Assembly: GCF_036186745.1 (NCBI RefSeq)
Contig: NZ_CP108086.1
Span: 4,092,001 to 4,156,000, forward strand
Direction: 5' to 3'
DNA: 64,000 nucleotides
Source: Microbispora hainanensis
GTDB taxonomy: Bacteria > Actinomycetota > Actinomycetes > Streptosporangiales > Streptosporangiaceae
Under the pieces are notes generated by a model. The model ran no database searches, was not told the origin of the DNA, and was given only the letters and a program-made list of their open reading frames with translations. A program made the translations under genes and the position numbers. Of this stretch, positions 8,043-17,475 are shown in pieces. Numbering within the stretch: the first letter of the stretch is position 1; each line of letters opens with the position of its first letter.

Positions 8043-8900
8043 GTGGACCGACGAGAACTGGCCGACTTCCTGCGCAGCAGGCGCGAGCGGATCAGCCCTG
8101 CGGACGTGGGGCTGCCCGCCGGGCCCAGGCGTCGTACGCCGGGGTTGCGGCGTGAGGAGGCGGCGCAGCTCGCCTTCATTTCGACGGAGTACTACACGCG
8201 GCTGGAGCAGGCCCGCGGTCCGCGCCCGTCGCGTGAGGTGCTGGCCGGGCTGGCCCGGGCCCTGCGCCTGTCGGACGCCGAGCGCGCCCACCTCCACTAC
8301 CTCGCCGGCGCCTCGCCCGCCCCGCCGCCGGGGCCCTCGCGGGAGGTCCGGCAGAGCATCCTGGACCTGCTGGCGAGGTTGCCGCAGGCCGCGGCGTTCG
8401 TGACGTCCGCCACGTTCGAGGTGCTCGCCTGGAACGAGCTGGCGGCGGCACTCATGGAGGACTTCTCGGCCCTGTCGCCGCGTGACCGCAACCTGGTGCG
8501 CCGCGTGTTCCTCGCCCCCCACCCCGAGAGACGGCCGTTGTACGGAATCAACATGGCCGACGCCGACGACTTCGCCCGGCACGCGGCCCGGCGGCTGCGC
8601 GCCGCCGCCGCCCGCTATCCCGACGCGCCCGAGGTGACCGGGCTGGTGGACGAGCTCCTCGCGAAGAGCCCGGAGTTCGCCCGGCTGTGGGCTTCCCACG
8701 ACGTCACGGACCGGCCCACACTCTCCAAGACCTTCCACCACGCGATGGTCGGCCCGATCACCGTCAACTGCGACGTCCTCGACATCGCCGACCGCGATCA
8801 GCAGATGGTGATCTACACCGCCGTCCCCGGTTCACCGTCCGATCAGGCGCTGCGGCTGCTGTCGGTCATCGGCACGCAGCGCATGGACGCCCCCCGGTGA
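8043..8900 (+). CDS. MmyB-like helix-turn-helix regulator
   Basis: This 285-aa protein has an N-terminal XRE HTH (DRRELADFLRSRRERISP, then RRTPGLRREEAAQLAFIS, YYTRLEQARGPRPSREVLAG) followed by the MmyB-like ligand-binding domain (about 100-280; FEVLAWNELAAALMED, YGINMADADDFARHAA, LWASHDVTDR, FHHAMVGPITVNCDVL), a PAS-like fold reported to bind fatty-acid-type ligands. The GTG start at 8043 is favoured because homology starts there. GGAG is only two bases upstream, while CACACT at 8031-8036 could be a -10 for leaderless expression. It is divergent from an SDR gene that is the likely regulatory target. Confidence 0.88.
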   Translation: MDRRELADFLRSRRERISPADVGLPAGPRRRTPGLRREEAAQLAFISTEYYTRLEQARGPRPSREVLAGLARALRLSDAERAHLHYLAGASPAPPPGPSREVRQSILDLLARLPQAAAFVTSATFEVLAWNELAAALMEDFSALSPRDRNLVRRVFLAPHPERRPLYGINMADADDFARHAARRLRAAAARYPDAPEVTGLVDELLAKSPEFARLWASHDVTDRPTLSKTFHHAMVGPITVNCDVLDIADRDQQMVIYTAVPGSPSDQALRLLSVIGTQRMDAPR

Positions 8901-8921
8901 CCGGCGGAGTGACCCGCCGAA

Positions 8922-8950
8922 CTGATCCATAAGCGGGGTCAATAGATCCG
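8922..8950. repeat. 29-bp imperfect repeat, copy B, upstream of metE
   Basis: The element ctgatccataagcggggtca (8922-8941, continuing to 8950) is the second copy of the repeat at 7071-7099. It lies 63 bp before the metE start, in the only 112-bp gap available for a metE promoter, so a regulatory role for metE is plausible. No cobalamin riboswitch could fit in this gap. Confidence 0.5.
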
Positions 8951-9012
8951 CCACACCAGGACGGGACGAGGGGAGGATGCGGGGCGTCCCGTTCGACATC
9001 TGAGGAGTGGTG

Positions 9013-11241
9013 ATGACGTCGTCCTTTCCCGCATCGACCGTGCTGGGCTATCCGCGGATCGGGCCGGATCGCGAGTTGAAGCGGGCGCTGGAGTCCTACT
9101 GGGAGGGGCGTTCCAGCCGTACGGACCTGGAGGAGACCGCGCGGCGGGTGCGGGAGGACACCTGGCGGCGGCTCGCCGCGCTCGGGCTGGAGGGCCTGCC
9201 GTCGAACACGTTCTCCTACTACGACCAGGTGCTCGACACGGCGGTGCTGCTGGGCGCGGTGCCGGGGCGTTACCGGCACGACGACGACCTGGCGACCTAC
9301 TTCGCGATGGCCCGGGGCGCCGAGGGGATCGCCCCGCTGCGCATGACCAAGTGGTTCGACACCAACTATCACTACATCGTTCCCGAGATCGGCCCGGACA
9401 CGGTCTTCTCGCTCGACGCCGCCAAGCCGCTGGGCGAGGTGCGCGAGGCCCGCGCGCTGGGGCTGGAGACCCGGCCCGTGCTGGTCGGGCCGGTGACGTT
9501 CCTGCTGCTGTCGCAGGCCGCCCCGGACAGCCCGGACGGCTTCGCCCCGCTCGACCGGCTGGACGACGTGGTCGAGGTGTACGCGCGTCTGCTGGCCGAG
9601 CTGGCCGCCGAGGGCGTCGGCTGGGTGCAACTGGACGAGCCCGCCCTGGTCGCCGACCGCACCACCGCCGAGCTGGCCGCGGTCGAGGCGGCGTACGACC
9701 GGCTGGGACGGCTGGAGCATCGGCCCGCGCTGCTGGTCGCCTCCTATTTCGGGGATCTCGGCGACGCGCTGCCCGTGCTGGCCGGAGCGCCGGTCGAGGC
9801 CGTCGCCCTCGACCTCGTCCGGGGCGCGGCCCAGGGCGTGGAGACGCTGGATGTGGAGGCGCTGCGCGGCAAGACGGTCGTCGTCGGCGTGGTCTCGGGA
9901 CGCGACGTGTGGCGCACCGACCGGGACCGCGCGCTGGCCACGCTGCTCGCCGTACGGGAGCGTGCCGGGCGGGTCGCGGTGAGCACGTCGTGCTCGCTCC
10001 TCCACGTGCCCTACGACGTGGAGCGCGAGACCGGCCTCGACCTCGCGCTGCGGGAGCGGCTGGCGTTCGCGGAGCAGAAGGTCGCCGAGGTGGTCGACCT
10101 GGCGGCCCGGCTCGCGGCCACACCCGCGCGTGACCTGCCCGGACAGCCCGCCGCACCGGAGCGCCCACACGCGTTCCCGGCCCGTACGGAGCAGGGCCGC
10201 GCCCCCTACCCCATACGGGCGGCGGCGCAGGCCGAGCACCTGAAGCTGCCGCTCCTGCCGGTCACCACGATCGGCTCCTTCCCCCAGACGGGTGAGCTGC
10301 GCCGCGCCCGGGCGGCCCTGGCGGCCGGGCAGATCGGCGAGGCGGCCTACGAGAGCATGGTCCGCGCGGAGATCGAGCAGGTCATCGCGCTGCAGGAGCG
10401 GCTGGGGCTGGACGTCCTCGTGCACGGCGAGCCCGAGCGCAACGACATGGTGCAGTATTTCGCCGAGCACCTCGACGGCTTCGCCGTCACCCGGCACGGC
10501 TGGGTCCAGTCGTACGGCTCGCGCTGCACCCGCCCGCCCATCCTGTACGGCGACGTGCGGCGGCCGGAGCCGATCACTGTGCGGTGGGCGCGGTATGCCC
10601 AGTCGCTGACGAGCAAGCCGGTCAAGGGCATGCTCACCGGCCCGGTGACGATCGTGGCCTGGTCGTTCGTCCGCGACGACCTGCCGCTGCGCGAGGTCGT
10701 GTTCCAGGTCGCCGACGCCGTGCGTGAGGAGGTGGGCGACCTGGAGGAGGCGGGCATCCGTGTCATCCAGGTCGACGAGCCCGCGCTGCGCGAGCTGGTG
10801 CCGCTGCGGCGCGCCGAGCAGGCCGCCTACCTGGAGTGGGCGGTCGCGGCCTACCGATGGGCCACCTCGGGAGCGAGCGAGCACACGCAGATCCACACGC
10901 ATCTGTGCTATTCGGACGCCGACGAGATCCTCGCCGCGATCGACGCCCTTGACGCGGACGTCACGAGCATCGAGTCGGCGCGCTCGCGGGGACGGATGCT
11001 CGGCGCGGTCGGCGCCTTCCCCCGGGGATTGGGGCCGGGCGTGTACGACATCCACTCGCCGCGCGTACCGGGCGCCGACGAGGTGGAGCACCTGCTCGCG
11101 GAGGCGCTGCGGAGCGTGCCCGCCGAGCGGTTGTGGGTCAACCCCGACTGCGGGCTGAAGACCCGCACGTACGAGCAGGTCGAGGCGGCGCTCGCCAATG
11201 TGGTCGAGGCGGCGGCCCGCCTGCGCGAGCGCCTCTTCTGA
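9013..11241 (+). CDS. metE: Cobalamin-independent methionine synthase MetE
   Basis: This 742-aa enzyme transfers the methyl group of 5-methyltetrahydropteroyltri-L-glutamate to homocysteine, the last step of methionine synthesis, in the cytoplasm. The N-terminal barrel (about 1-370) begins with [17 protein letters not shown]. The catalytic C-terminal barrel opens with [20 protein letters not shown]. Zinc ligands are visible as His and Cys of [10 protein letters not shown], Glu of SIESARSRG and Cys of [18 protein letters not shown] is also conserved. Length is normal. Start ATG 9013 follows TGAGGAG by 5 nt; the earlier GTG codons overlap that SD. It is monocistronic and convergent with the response regulator gene (20-bp gap). 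Confidence 0.97.
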   Translation: MTSSFPASTVLGYPRIGPDRELKRALESYWEGRSSRTDLEETARRVREDTWRRLAALGLEGLPSNTFSYYDQVLDTAVLLGAVPGRYRHDDDLATYFAMARGAEGIAPLRMTKWFDTNYHYIVPEIGPDTVFSLDAAKPLGEVREARALGLETRPVLVGPVTFLLLSQAAPDSPDGFAPLDRLDDVVEVYARLLAELAAEGVGWVQLDEPALVADRTTAELAAVEAAYDRLGRLEHRPALLVASYFGDLGDALPVLAGAPVEAVALDLVRGAAQGVETLDVEALRGKTVVVGVVSGRDVWRTDRDRALATLLAVRERAGRVAVSTSCSLLHVPYDVERETGLDLALRERLAFAEQKVAEVVDLAARLAATPARDLPGQPAAPERPHAFPARTEQGRAPYPIRAAAQAEHLKLPLLPVTTIGSFPQTGELRRARAALAAGQIGEAAYESMVRAEIEQVIALQERLGLDVLVHGEPERNDMVQYFAEHLDGFAVTRHGWVQSYGSRCTRPPILYGDVRRPEPITVRWARYAQSLTSKPVKGMLTGPVTIVAWSFVRDDLPLREVVFQVADAVREEVGDLEEAGIRVIQVDEPALRELVPLRRAEQAAYLEWAVAAYRWATSGASEHTQIHTHLCYSDADEILAAIDALDADVTSIESARSRGRMLGAVGAFPRGLGPGVYDIHSPRVPGADEVEHLLAEALRSVPAERLWVNPDCGLKTRTYEQVEAALANVVEAAARLRERLF

Positions 11242-11261
11242 CCGCTTTCCTGGGGAACGGT

Positions 11262-11936
11262 TCAGCGGGGCCTGGCGGCACCCCGGGGGATCACCAGGCC
11301 GGACTCGTAGGCGAAGACGACGAGCTGGGCCCGGTCGCGCGCGCCGAGCTTGGTCATCGCCCTGCTCACGTGGGTCTTGGCGGTGAACGGGCTGATCACC
11401 ATGTGAGCGGCGATCTCCTCGTTGGTGAGGCCGCGCGCGACCAGGGCGACGACCTCCCGTTCGCGGTTGGTGAGCTGCTCCAGGGCGGCAGTCGGCACGG
11501 CGTCCGGCGGGCGGGAGACGTACTCGCTGATGAGCGTCCGGGTGACCGCGGGCGACAGCAGGGCGTCGCCGCGCGCCGCGACCCTGATCGCCTGGACGAG
11601 CTCCGCCGGATCGGTGTCCTTGAGCAGGAAGCCGCTCGCGCCCGCCCGCAGCGCGTCGAACACGTAGCGGTCGAGCCCGTAGTTGGTCAGGATCACCACC
11701 CGGGTGGCGGCCAGGCGGGGATCGTCGGCGATGCGGCGGGTGGTCTCGATGCCGTCCATCACCGGCATCTGGATGTCCACGAGCGCGACGTCGGGCACGT
11801 GCCGTTCGGCCAGTGCCAGGCCCTGGCTGCCGTCGCCCGCCTCGCCGACCACCTCCACGTCGTCCTCGGCGTCGAGCAGCGCCTTGAATCCGGCCCGGAT
11901 CAGCGCCTGGTCGTCCACCAGCAGCACCCTGATCAC
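11262..11936 (-). CDS. NarL/FixJ-type response regulator
   Basis: This 224-aa two-component response regulator has a receiver domain (residues 1-120): RVLLVDDQALIRAGF with the acidic pair, phospho-acceptor Asp in DVALVDIQMPVMDGI, and Lys in FLLKDTDPAEL. The LuxR-type HTH (about 150-215) reads LTNREREVVALVARGLTNEE and PFTAKTHVSRAMTKLGARDR. It should bind DNA after phosphorylation by the kinase encoded directly upstream, whose stop codon overlaps this start (ATGA). The stimulus and regulon are not evident from the neighbourhood. Confidence 0.95.
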   Translation of the reverse strand: MIRVLLVDDQALIRAGFKALLDAEDDVEVVGEAGDGSQGLALAERHVPDVALVDIQMPVMDGIETTRRIADDPRLAATRVVILTNYGLDRYVFDALRAGASGFLLKDTDPAELVQAIRVAARGDALLSPAVTRTLISEYVSRPPDAVPTAALEQLTNREREVVALVARGLTNEEIAAHMVISPFTAKTHVSRAMTKLGARDRAQLVVFAYESGLVIPRGAARPR

Positions 11937-13369
11937 GCCGCTCCCTCCCGCACCGGGAGGGGCAGCTCGGCGTGCACGGTGAAGCCGCCGTCCGCGCCCG
12001 GACCGGTGTGGAGCCGCCCGCCGAGCGCGGACACCCGCTCGCGCATGCCGGTGAGCCCGACGCCCACATGAGAGGACTCGTTCGGTGTCGCGGTTCCTCT
12101 GCCGTCGTCCTCGACGCGTACGACGAGGGCGCCGGGCAGATAGCGGACCTGCACGGACGCCGAGGCGGGGCCCGCGTGCCGCGCCACGTTGGTGAGCGCC
12201 TCCTGCACGATCCGGTAGGCGGTCAGGTCGACCTCGGGCGGCAGGGCGCGGGGCGTGCCGCTGATCGACAGCGTGGCCGGCACGCCCGCCGACCGGGCCC
12301 GCTCGACCAGTTCGCCGATCCTGTCGGCCCGGGCCGCGCCGGGCGCGTCGTCGGGGCCGGGTTCGCGCAGCACCTCAAGCGTCGCGCGCAGCTCGCGCAT
12401 GGCGTCCGCGCTCGCGTCCTGGATCGCCAGCAGCGCGGGCGGCACCTCGTCGCCGCGCTTGCGCGCCAGATGGACGGCCACCCCGGCCTGCACCTTGATG
12501 ATCGAGATGCTGTGGGTGAGCGAGTCGTGCAGTTCCCTGGCGATGCGCAGCCGCTCCTCGCCGGCCCGGCGCAGCGCGACCTCCTCGCGGGTGCGCTCCG
12601 CCTCGACGGCCCGCTGTTCGGCCTGGCGCAGGTACGCCTGCCGCTGCCGGGAGACGACCCCCGCCACGTTGGCGGCGACGAACCAGCCGACGAGCAGGCC
12701 CACCCGGTCGACCACCTCGCGCGGGGTCCCGCCGCCGAGGTCCGACAACTGCACCAGCAGGACACCGGTGAGGTAGACGGCGCTGCCCGCGACCGCCCAC
12801 ACGCGACGGCCCGCGGCGGCCGCCGAGAACACCGTGATCAGGAGGGGGAACGCGGTCGCGGTCTCCGGCTGCACCCGCAGGGCGTAGACCAGCATGCAGG
12901 CCGCGGAGACGACGAGCGCCGTCACCGGCATCGCCCGCCGCACGGCCAGGGCGGCGGACCCGACCATCAGGAGCAGGTAGCCCACCACCCCCAGTTGCGC
13001 GGGCCCGTTCGGCGAGCCGGGAAGCAGGGTGCCGCCCGCGAGCGCCACCGCTACGACCACCCCGAGCACGGCGTCCGACAGGTGGAACCGGGGGAGGGGG
13101 CGTCGCCCGGCCTCCGCCCCGTCGTCCGAGACGGCCGGTTCATCCGATCCCTCCGGTTCCTCCGGGAGGGCCGGTCCGTCCGACAGGACCGATCCCTTCG
13201 AGGCCGCCGGTTCATCTGCGCGGCCCGGGTTCTTCGGGAGAGCAGGGTCCTTCGGGAGAGCAGGCTCCGCGAGTGCCCGCGGCTCGGGCGGCGCGGGCAT
13301 GTCCACGATCACCGGTGGCTGAGACTTCCGTGGGCTGGAGGAGGCCTGCCGTCCGCGATCGCCGTCCAT
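11933..13369 (-). CDS. Sensor histidine kinase, HisKA_3 family
   Basis: This 478-aa membrane kinase is the partner of the NarL-type regulator at 11262. A Pro/Glu/Asp-rich cytoplasmic N-terminus (about 1-100, with repeats such as LPKDPALPKNP) precedes several hydrophobic helices (about 105-230). A coiled segment (YLRQAEQRAVEAERTRE) leads to the phospho-acceptor box ERLRIARELHDSLTHSISI. The ATPase region has EALTNVARHAGPA (N box) and DDGRG plus VGLTGMRERVSALGG (G boxes). ATG 13369 was chosen because the open frame upstream is unconserved. TACTCT 7-12 nt upstream could be a -10 giving a leaderless mRNA. The disordered N-terminal tail is longer than usual. Confidence 0.92.
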   Translation of the reverse strand: MDGDRGRQASSSPRKSQPPVIVDMPAPPEPRALAEPALPKDPALPKNPGRADEPAASKGSVLSDGPALPEEPEGSDEPAVSDDGAEAGRRPLPRFHLSDAVLGVVVAVALAGGTLLPGSPNGPAQLGVVGYLLLMVGSAALAVRRAMPVTALVVSAACMLVYALRVQPETATAFPLLITVFSAAAAGRRVWAVAGSAVYLTGVLLVQLSDLGGGTPREVVDRVGLLVGWFVAANVAGVVSRQRQAYLRQAEQRAVEAERTREEVALRRAGEERLRIARELHDSLTHSISIIKVQAGVAVHLARKRGDEVPPALLAIQDASADAMRELRATLEVLREPGPDDAPGAARADRIGELVERARSAGVPATLSISGTPRALPPEVDLTAYRIVQEALTNVARHAGPASASVQVRYLPGALVVRVEDDGRGTATPNESSHVGVGLTGMRERVSALGGRLHTGPGADGGFTVHAELPLPVREGAA

Positions 13370-13566
13370 GTCAGCAGAGTAGACCGAGGACGATTCGGCC
13401 CGCCTCCTCCCGGCGGACCGATCCCGCACTACTCCCCCCGGAGTACGGCCGTCGCCCCGCAGCCGCGCGGGGAGCGGCCGGAAACGCATTCCGCCGTACG
13501 ACGACGTGGGCGACCGCGCTCGGCAGGATCGGCTCGCATGACAGCACCACCGATGAGGAGGCCGCG

Positions 13567-14574
13567 ATGCCGACGCGCTACCGATATGTGACCCCGGTGC
13601 CCACGGAGGCGGCGGCCGGGCTGATCGCCCAGGTCTACGCGCAGATCACCCGTGATTTCGGCCTGGCCCGCATGCCGCTGTTCCTGACGTTGTCCCCGGC
13701 CCCCGAGGTGCTCGCCGCCACGTGGGCGATGCTGCGTGAGTCGCTGGTCGCCGGGCAGGCCCCGAGGGCGGCCAAGGAGGTCGTCGCAACCGGGGTCTCT
13801 CTCGCCAACAAGTGCCCGTTCTGCGTGGACGCGCACACCGTGCTCCTGCACGCGACCGGTGAGCACGAGCTGGCCGAGACCGTCGCGCGTGGGGAGAGGC
13901 CGTCCGATCCCGAACACGCCCGGCTGTTCGCCTGGGCGTTCGGCACGGCCACGTCCGGGAAGGCGCCGCCGTGTCCGGAGGATCACGCGGCCGAGCACAT
14001 CGGCACGGCCCTCGCCTTCCATTTCATCAACCGGATGGTGTCGTCGTTGCTTACCGACGACCTTCTGCCGGCCGGCCTGCAACGCTCCCGGCTCGTACGC
14101 GGCCTGGGCGGCAGGGCCCTCGCAAAGACGGTGCGCCGCAGGCGGCCACGGGGTGAGGCGCTGCCCCTGCTGCACGGGCTGCCCTCGGGCCCGGCCCCGG
14201 CCTGGGCGGCGGGTGCCCCGGCCGGGGTGGCGTTCGCCGCGCTGCGGGCGGCGGCTGGGGAGGGCGGCCACCTGCTGGGCGACTCGGCCAGGGAGGCGGT
14301 CGTGGAGGCCGTCGCGGTCTGGGACGGCGGGCACCCGCCGCTGACCGGCTGGCCGTCCGGCCCGCTGGAGGACGTCGCGCCCGCACAGCGCCCGGCGGCC
14401 AAGCTCGCCCTGCTGGCGGCCCTCGCGCCTTATCGGGTGGCCGACGCGGACGTGGCCGCCTGGCGGGAGGCCGGGGGAGGACGGTCCGACGCCGACCTCG
14501 TGCGGCTGCTGGCGTTCGGGGCGATCACCGCCGTCCGCCGGATCGAGGCCGCTCTCGCGGTCCCCGCCTCCTGA
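13567..14574 (+). CDS. Carboxymuconolactone decarboxylase / AhpD-like family protein
   Basis: This 335-aa protein contains a CMD/alkylhydroperoxidase-D-like domain in its first half, with the redox or catalytic motif KCPFCVDAHTVLLHATG (Cys-x2-Cys-x3-His), preceded by LVAGQAPRAAKEVVATGVSL. The remainder (about 150-335) is Ala/Gly-rich, carries FHFINRMVSSLL typical of the longer actinobacterial members, and ends with a second helical repeat. Such proteins are usually called carboxymuconolactone decarboxylase family, and a peroxidase-like role is plausible but unproven. ATG 13567 follows GAGGAGG by six bases. It is divergent from the histidine kinase. Confidence 0.85.
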   Translation: MPTRYRYVTPVPTEAAAGLIAQVYAQITRDFGLARMPLFLTLSPAPEVLAATWAMLRESLVAGQAPRAAKEVVATGVSLANKCPFCVDAHTVLLHATGEHELAETVARGERPSDPEHARLFAWAFGTATSGKAPPCPEDHAAEHIGTALAFHFINRMVSSLLTDDLLPAGLQRSRLVRGLGGRALAKTVRRRRPRGEALPLLHGLPSGPAPAWAAGAPAGVAFAALRAAAGEGGHLLGDSAREAVVEAVAVWDGGHPPLTGWPSGPLEDVAPAQRPAAKLALLAALAPYRVADADVAAWREAGGGRSDADLVRLLAFGAITAVRRIEAALAVPAS

Positions 14575-14713
14575 CACAGCGCCTCCGACCGCCGTTCCCG
14601 CCTCCTGAGGCCGCGAGCGTCCTGACGGCGCGCGCCCGCCCGCCGACATCGCACGCCGGCCGCCCACGAGGATTCCGCGCGGCCCTCCGTGTCCGGGGCG
14701 CGGTCGTCGGAGG

Positions 14714-15496
14714 TCAGACCTCCAGCTCGCCGGACCAGATGGTCACGGCGTGGCCGGCGAGCTCGACGCGGTCGCCGCGCAGGGTCGTGCGCACGGTTCC
14801 GCCGCGCCGCGACACCTGCTCGCCGACGAGCGCGTCCCGGCCGAGCCTGGCCGACCAGTGCGGCGCGAGCACGCAGTGGGCCGACCCGGTGACCGGGTCC
14901 TCGGGCACGCCCACCCGGGGGCCGAAGAACCGGGAGACGTAGTCGGCGGAGGTGCCCTCGCCGGACGCCGTCACGATGACGCCACGGGCCTCGACCTCGG
15001 CCAGCCGCGCCATGTCGGGCTCGGCGGCCCGGACCTCATCGGCCGAGCCGACCTCGACCAGCAGGTCGAACTCGCTGCGGCCGGTCCACACCGGCGTGAC
15101 GCCGAGGGCCTCGACGAGGCCGTCCGGCGGCGGGCACTGCGCGGCCCGCTTCGCCGGGAAGTCCATCGCGATCAGCCCGCCGTCCGCCTGCTCGGTCGCG
15201 AGAATGCCGCTCTTCGTCTCGAACTCCAGCCGTCCGGACTCCCCGAGGGAGTAGAGGACGTGCGCGGTGGCCAGGGTGGCGTGCCCGCACAGCGCGACCT
15301 CGACCGCGGGGGTGAACCAGCGCAGCGAGCACGGCCCCTCACCCCGCCCGAGCACGAAGGCCGTCTCCGAATGGCGCATCTCGGCGGCCACCGCCTGCAT
15401 CCACTCGTCCGGCACGGTCTCGTCGAGGAGGCAGACCGCGGCGGGATTGCCCCGGAACGGCCGCTCGGTGAAGGAGTCCACGGTGAAGATGCGCAT
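14714..15496 (-). CDS. PhzF family isomerase/epimerase-like protein
   Basis: This 260-aa member of the PhzF (diaminopimelate-epimerase fold) family is most likely an isomerase of unknown substrate; there is no phenazine cluster here. Motifs: RIFTVDSFTERPFRGNPAAV at the start, the catalytic Glu in RHSETAFV, the Gly-rich CGHATLATAHVLY, and EDPVTGSAHCVLAPHW near the end. It lies 11 bp downstream of the ackA-like gene on the same strand, so co-transcription is likely. A TAGAAT box (15510-15505) also ends 8 nt before the ATG and no SD is visible, so an internal leaderless promoter is possible. Confidence 0.9.
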   Translation of the reverse strand: MRIFTVDSFTERPFRGNPAAVCLLDETVPDEWMQAVAAEMRHSETAFVLGRGEGPCSLRWFTPAVEVALCGHATLATAHVLYSLGESGRLEFETKSGILATEQADGGLIAMDFPAKRAAQCPPPDGLVEALGVTPVWTGRSEFDLLVEVGSADEVRAAEPDMARLAEVEARGVIVTASGEGTSADYVSRFFGPRVGVPEDPVTGSAHCVLAPHWSARLGRDALVGEQVSRRGGTVRTTLRGDRVELAGHAVTIWSGELEV

Positions 15497-15507
15497 GTCT
15501 GCGGATT

Positions 15508-16626
15508 CTACGGCCGCCCGTCTCGGCCACCGGGACGGCCGAGCGCGGCCAGGGTCTCCCGGGCGATCTGGAGCTCCTCGCGGGGCCGTACGACGAGGAC
15601 CGGCACGCGGGCGCCCGGCGGACTGACGACAAGATCCCGGTCGGCGTCGGTCACGGCGGGCGGCTCCACGCCGAGCAGCGACAGCCTGGCGCACACCGCC
15701 TCGCGCACCTCCGGCTGGTCCCAGCCGATCTCGCCGGTGAACACGAGCGCGTCGAGCCGGTCGAGTGCGGCGGTGGCGGCGGCGATCTCCCGGCTCACCC
15801 GGTAGGCGAACACGTCGAGCGCCAGGGCGGCGGCCGCCTCCGGCGAGGCGACCAGGTCGCGGGTGTCGCCGGACAGGCCCCCGGAGAGCCCGAGCAGCCC
15901 GGAGCCGTGCTCCAGCCCGTCGCGCAGCTCGTCCAGCGTGAGGCGTGCGCCGGACAGCAGCCACAGGAGCATGCCGGGATCGACGCTGCCGGAACGCGTG
16001 CTCATGGGCACGCCCTCCAACGGAGTGAACCCCATCGAGGTGTCCACGCTCCGGCCGCCGCGCACGGCGCAGACCGAGCATCCGCCGCCGAGATGCGTGA
16101 GGACCAGGCTGACCTTCCCGGCCGGGCGTCCGAGCAGCTCGGCCGCCCGGCGGGCCGCCCACGCGTACGACAGCCCATGGAAGCCGTAGCGGCGCAGGCC
16201 CCAGCGCCGCCGCCACCCGGCGGGCAGGGCGTAGGTCGCGGCGACGGCCGGAAGCCCCGCGTGGAAGGCGGTGTCGGGGCACAGCACGTGTGGCACGGAC
16301 GGCAGCACCCGCCGGGCCGCCTCGACCAGCGCGAGCGCGGGCGGCACGTGCAGCGGCGCGAGGTCCGCGTAACCGCGTGCGGCCTCTACCAGGTCGTCGT
16401 CGGCGACCATCGGAGCGCGTACGGCCTCGCCGCCGTGGACGATCCGGTGGCCGACGGCGGTCACCTCGGTGCCCGCCCCGGACAGGAAGTCCGACAGCGT
16501 ACGCTCCGCCGTGGCGGGGTCCGGGCCGTGCTCGCTGTGCTCGGTGCGCAGCACGCGGCCGTCCCGCACCAGATGCAGTTGCAGGCTGCTGGAGCCCGCG
16601 TTCACGGTGAGCACGGTCGGTGTCAT
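15508..16626 (-). CDS. ackA: Acetate kinase family protein, divergent active-site motifs
   Basis: This 372-aa protein of the ASKHA-fold acetate kinase family would interconvert acetate plus ATP with acetyl phosphate. Family signatures are VLTVNAGSSSLQ, GHRIVHGG, DTSMGFTPLEGVPM and RSGSVDPGML. Several positions deviate: Lys is replaced by Gln after the first motif, the usual HLGNG is HLGGGC, and the usual GGIGEN is GEIGWD. The protein is also about 25 residues shorter than typical AckA. Activity on acetate is likely but the substitutions leave doubt. GGAGG precedes the ATG. No pta or phosphoketolase gene is adjacent; phzF follows in the operon. Confidence 0.85.
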   Translation of the reverse strand: MTPTVLTVNAGSSSLQLHLVRDGRVLRTEHSEHGPDPATAERTLSDFLSGAGTEVTAVGHRIVHGGEAVRAPMVADDDLVEAARGYADLAPLHVPPALALVEAARRVLPSVPHVLCPDTAFHAGLPAVAATYALPAGWRRRWGLRRYGFHGLSYAWAARRAAELLGRPAGKVSLVLTHLGGGCSVCAVRGGRSVDTSMGFTPLEGVPMSTRSGSVDPGMLLWLLSGARLTLDELRDGLEHGSGLLGLSGGLSGDTRDLVASPEAAAALALDVFAYRVSREIAAATAALDRLDALVFTGEIGWDQPEVREAVCARLSLLGVEPPAVTDADRDLVVSPPGARVPVLVVRPREELQIARETLAALGRPGGRDGRP

Positions 16627-16701
16627 GGCCTCCGTCTTTCCGGCGGCCCGGCGGGCAAACCCCCGGCGGGCCGACGGAGAGGATGGCGCGGGCCGGGAGG
16701 A

Positions 16702-17466
16702 TTACGGACGCACGGCGCAGAGCAGGCGGTTGTCGCCGCGCTGCCACAGCGTCCCGATCTCGGCGAAGCCCGCCGCCCGCAGGGCCTCGACATGGGTGGA
16801 CAGATGGAGCGACTCCGAGCCGTGGTGTGCCGCGGTGGCCGGCCGGGGCGCCGCGACACCGGCGAGCTCGGGGTCGGCGGCGATCGCGTCCCACCACTGA
16901 CGCCAGTCCTCGGGACGGCCGTCGGTGAAGCGCCGCCGCTCCTCGCTCTCGTGCACGGCCCGCTCCAGCCGCGCCAGCGTCGGCGAGGTGTCCTCGGAGC
17001 TGAAGTGGTCGCCGTTGAGGAACAGCCCGCCCGGCCGCAGCACGGTCGCGAGCTCGGCGTACACGGCTCGCAGATGGGGCTCGGCCAGCCAGTGCAACGC
17101 GGTCGTGCTCACCGCCGCGTCCGCCGGGCGGTCGAGGCCGAGCGCCTCACCCCATCCCGGCTCGCGCAGGTCCAGGTCGGCGAGGCGCAGGCCGTCACGG
17201 TCGCCGTACGCCGCCCGGGCGAGCGACAGTAAGAGAGGATCGGCGTCGACCGCGACGACCGTGGCGCGGGGAAGACGGTCGAGCAGGCGGGCCGAGAGCG
17301 AGCCGGGGCCGCAGCCGAGGTCGATCACCAGGGGGTCCGGACGGCCGGCGCCCGCCTCGACGGCGTCGATCAGCGCGGTGAAGCGCTCCTCCCGGTCGGG
17401 AAGGTAGCCCTCCTGCTGGCGGTCCCAACGGTCGATCCACCGGGTGGCCACGTCGGTTGTGATCAT
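16702..17466 (-). CDS. Class I SAM-dependent methyltransferase
   Basis: This 254-aa methyltransferase has motif I VIDLGCGPGSLSARLLDR, motif II TVVAVDADPLLLSLA, DAAVSTTALHWL (motif IV region) and LRPGGLFLNGDHFS (motif post-I/VI), the general pattern of trans-aconitate/ubiquinone-type enzymes. The substrate is unknown. AAGGAG precedes the ATG. It is divergent from a CGNR zinc-finger regulator; the 71-bp gap carries three GTAACTG-type half-sites, so repression or activation by that regulator is likely. Confidence 0.9.
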   Translation of the reverse strand: MITTDVATRWIDRWDRQQEGYLPDREERFTALIDAVEAGAGRPDPLVIDLGCGPGSLSARLLDRLPRATVVAVDADPLLLSLARAAYGDRDGLRLADLDLREPGWGEALGLDRPADAAVSTTALHWLAEPHLRAVYAELATVLRPGGLFLNGDHFSSEDTSPTLARLERAVHESEERRRFTDGRPEDWRQWWDAIAADPELAGVAAPRPATAAHHGSESLHLSTHVEALRAAGFAEIGTLWQRGDNRLLCAVRP

Positions 17467-17475
17467 GCCGTCTCC

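Noticed and set aside
8901-9012. Cobalamin riboswitch upstream of metE
   Set aside because: The gap is only 112 bp and no B12-box-like conserved core is visible; the 29-bp repeat is the only notable element.
14714-15496. Phenazine biosynthesis
   Set aside because: Only a PhzF-family gene is present, without phzABCDEG; the family is widespread outside phenazine pathways.
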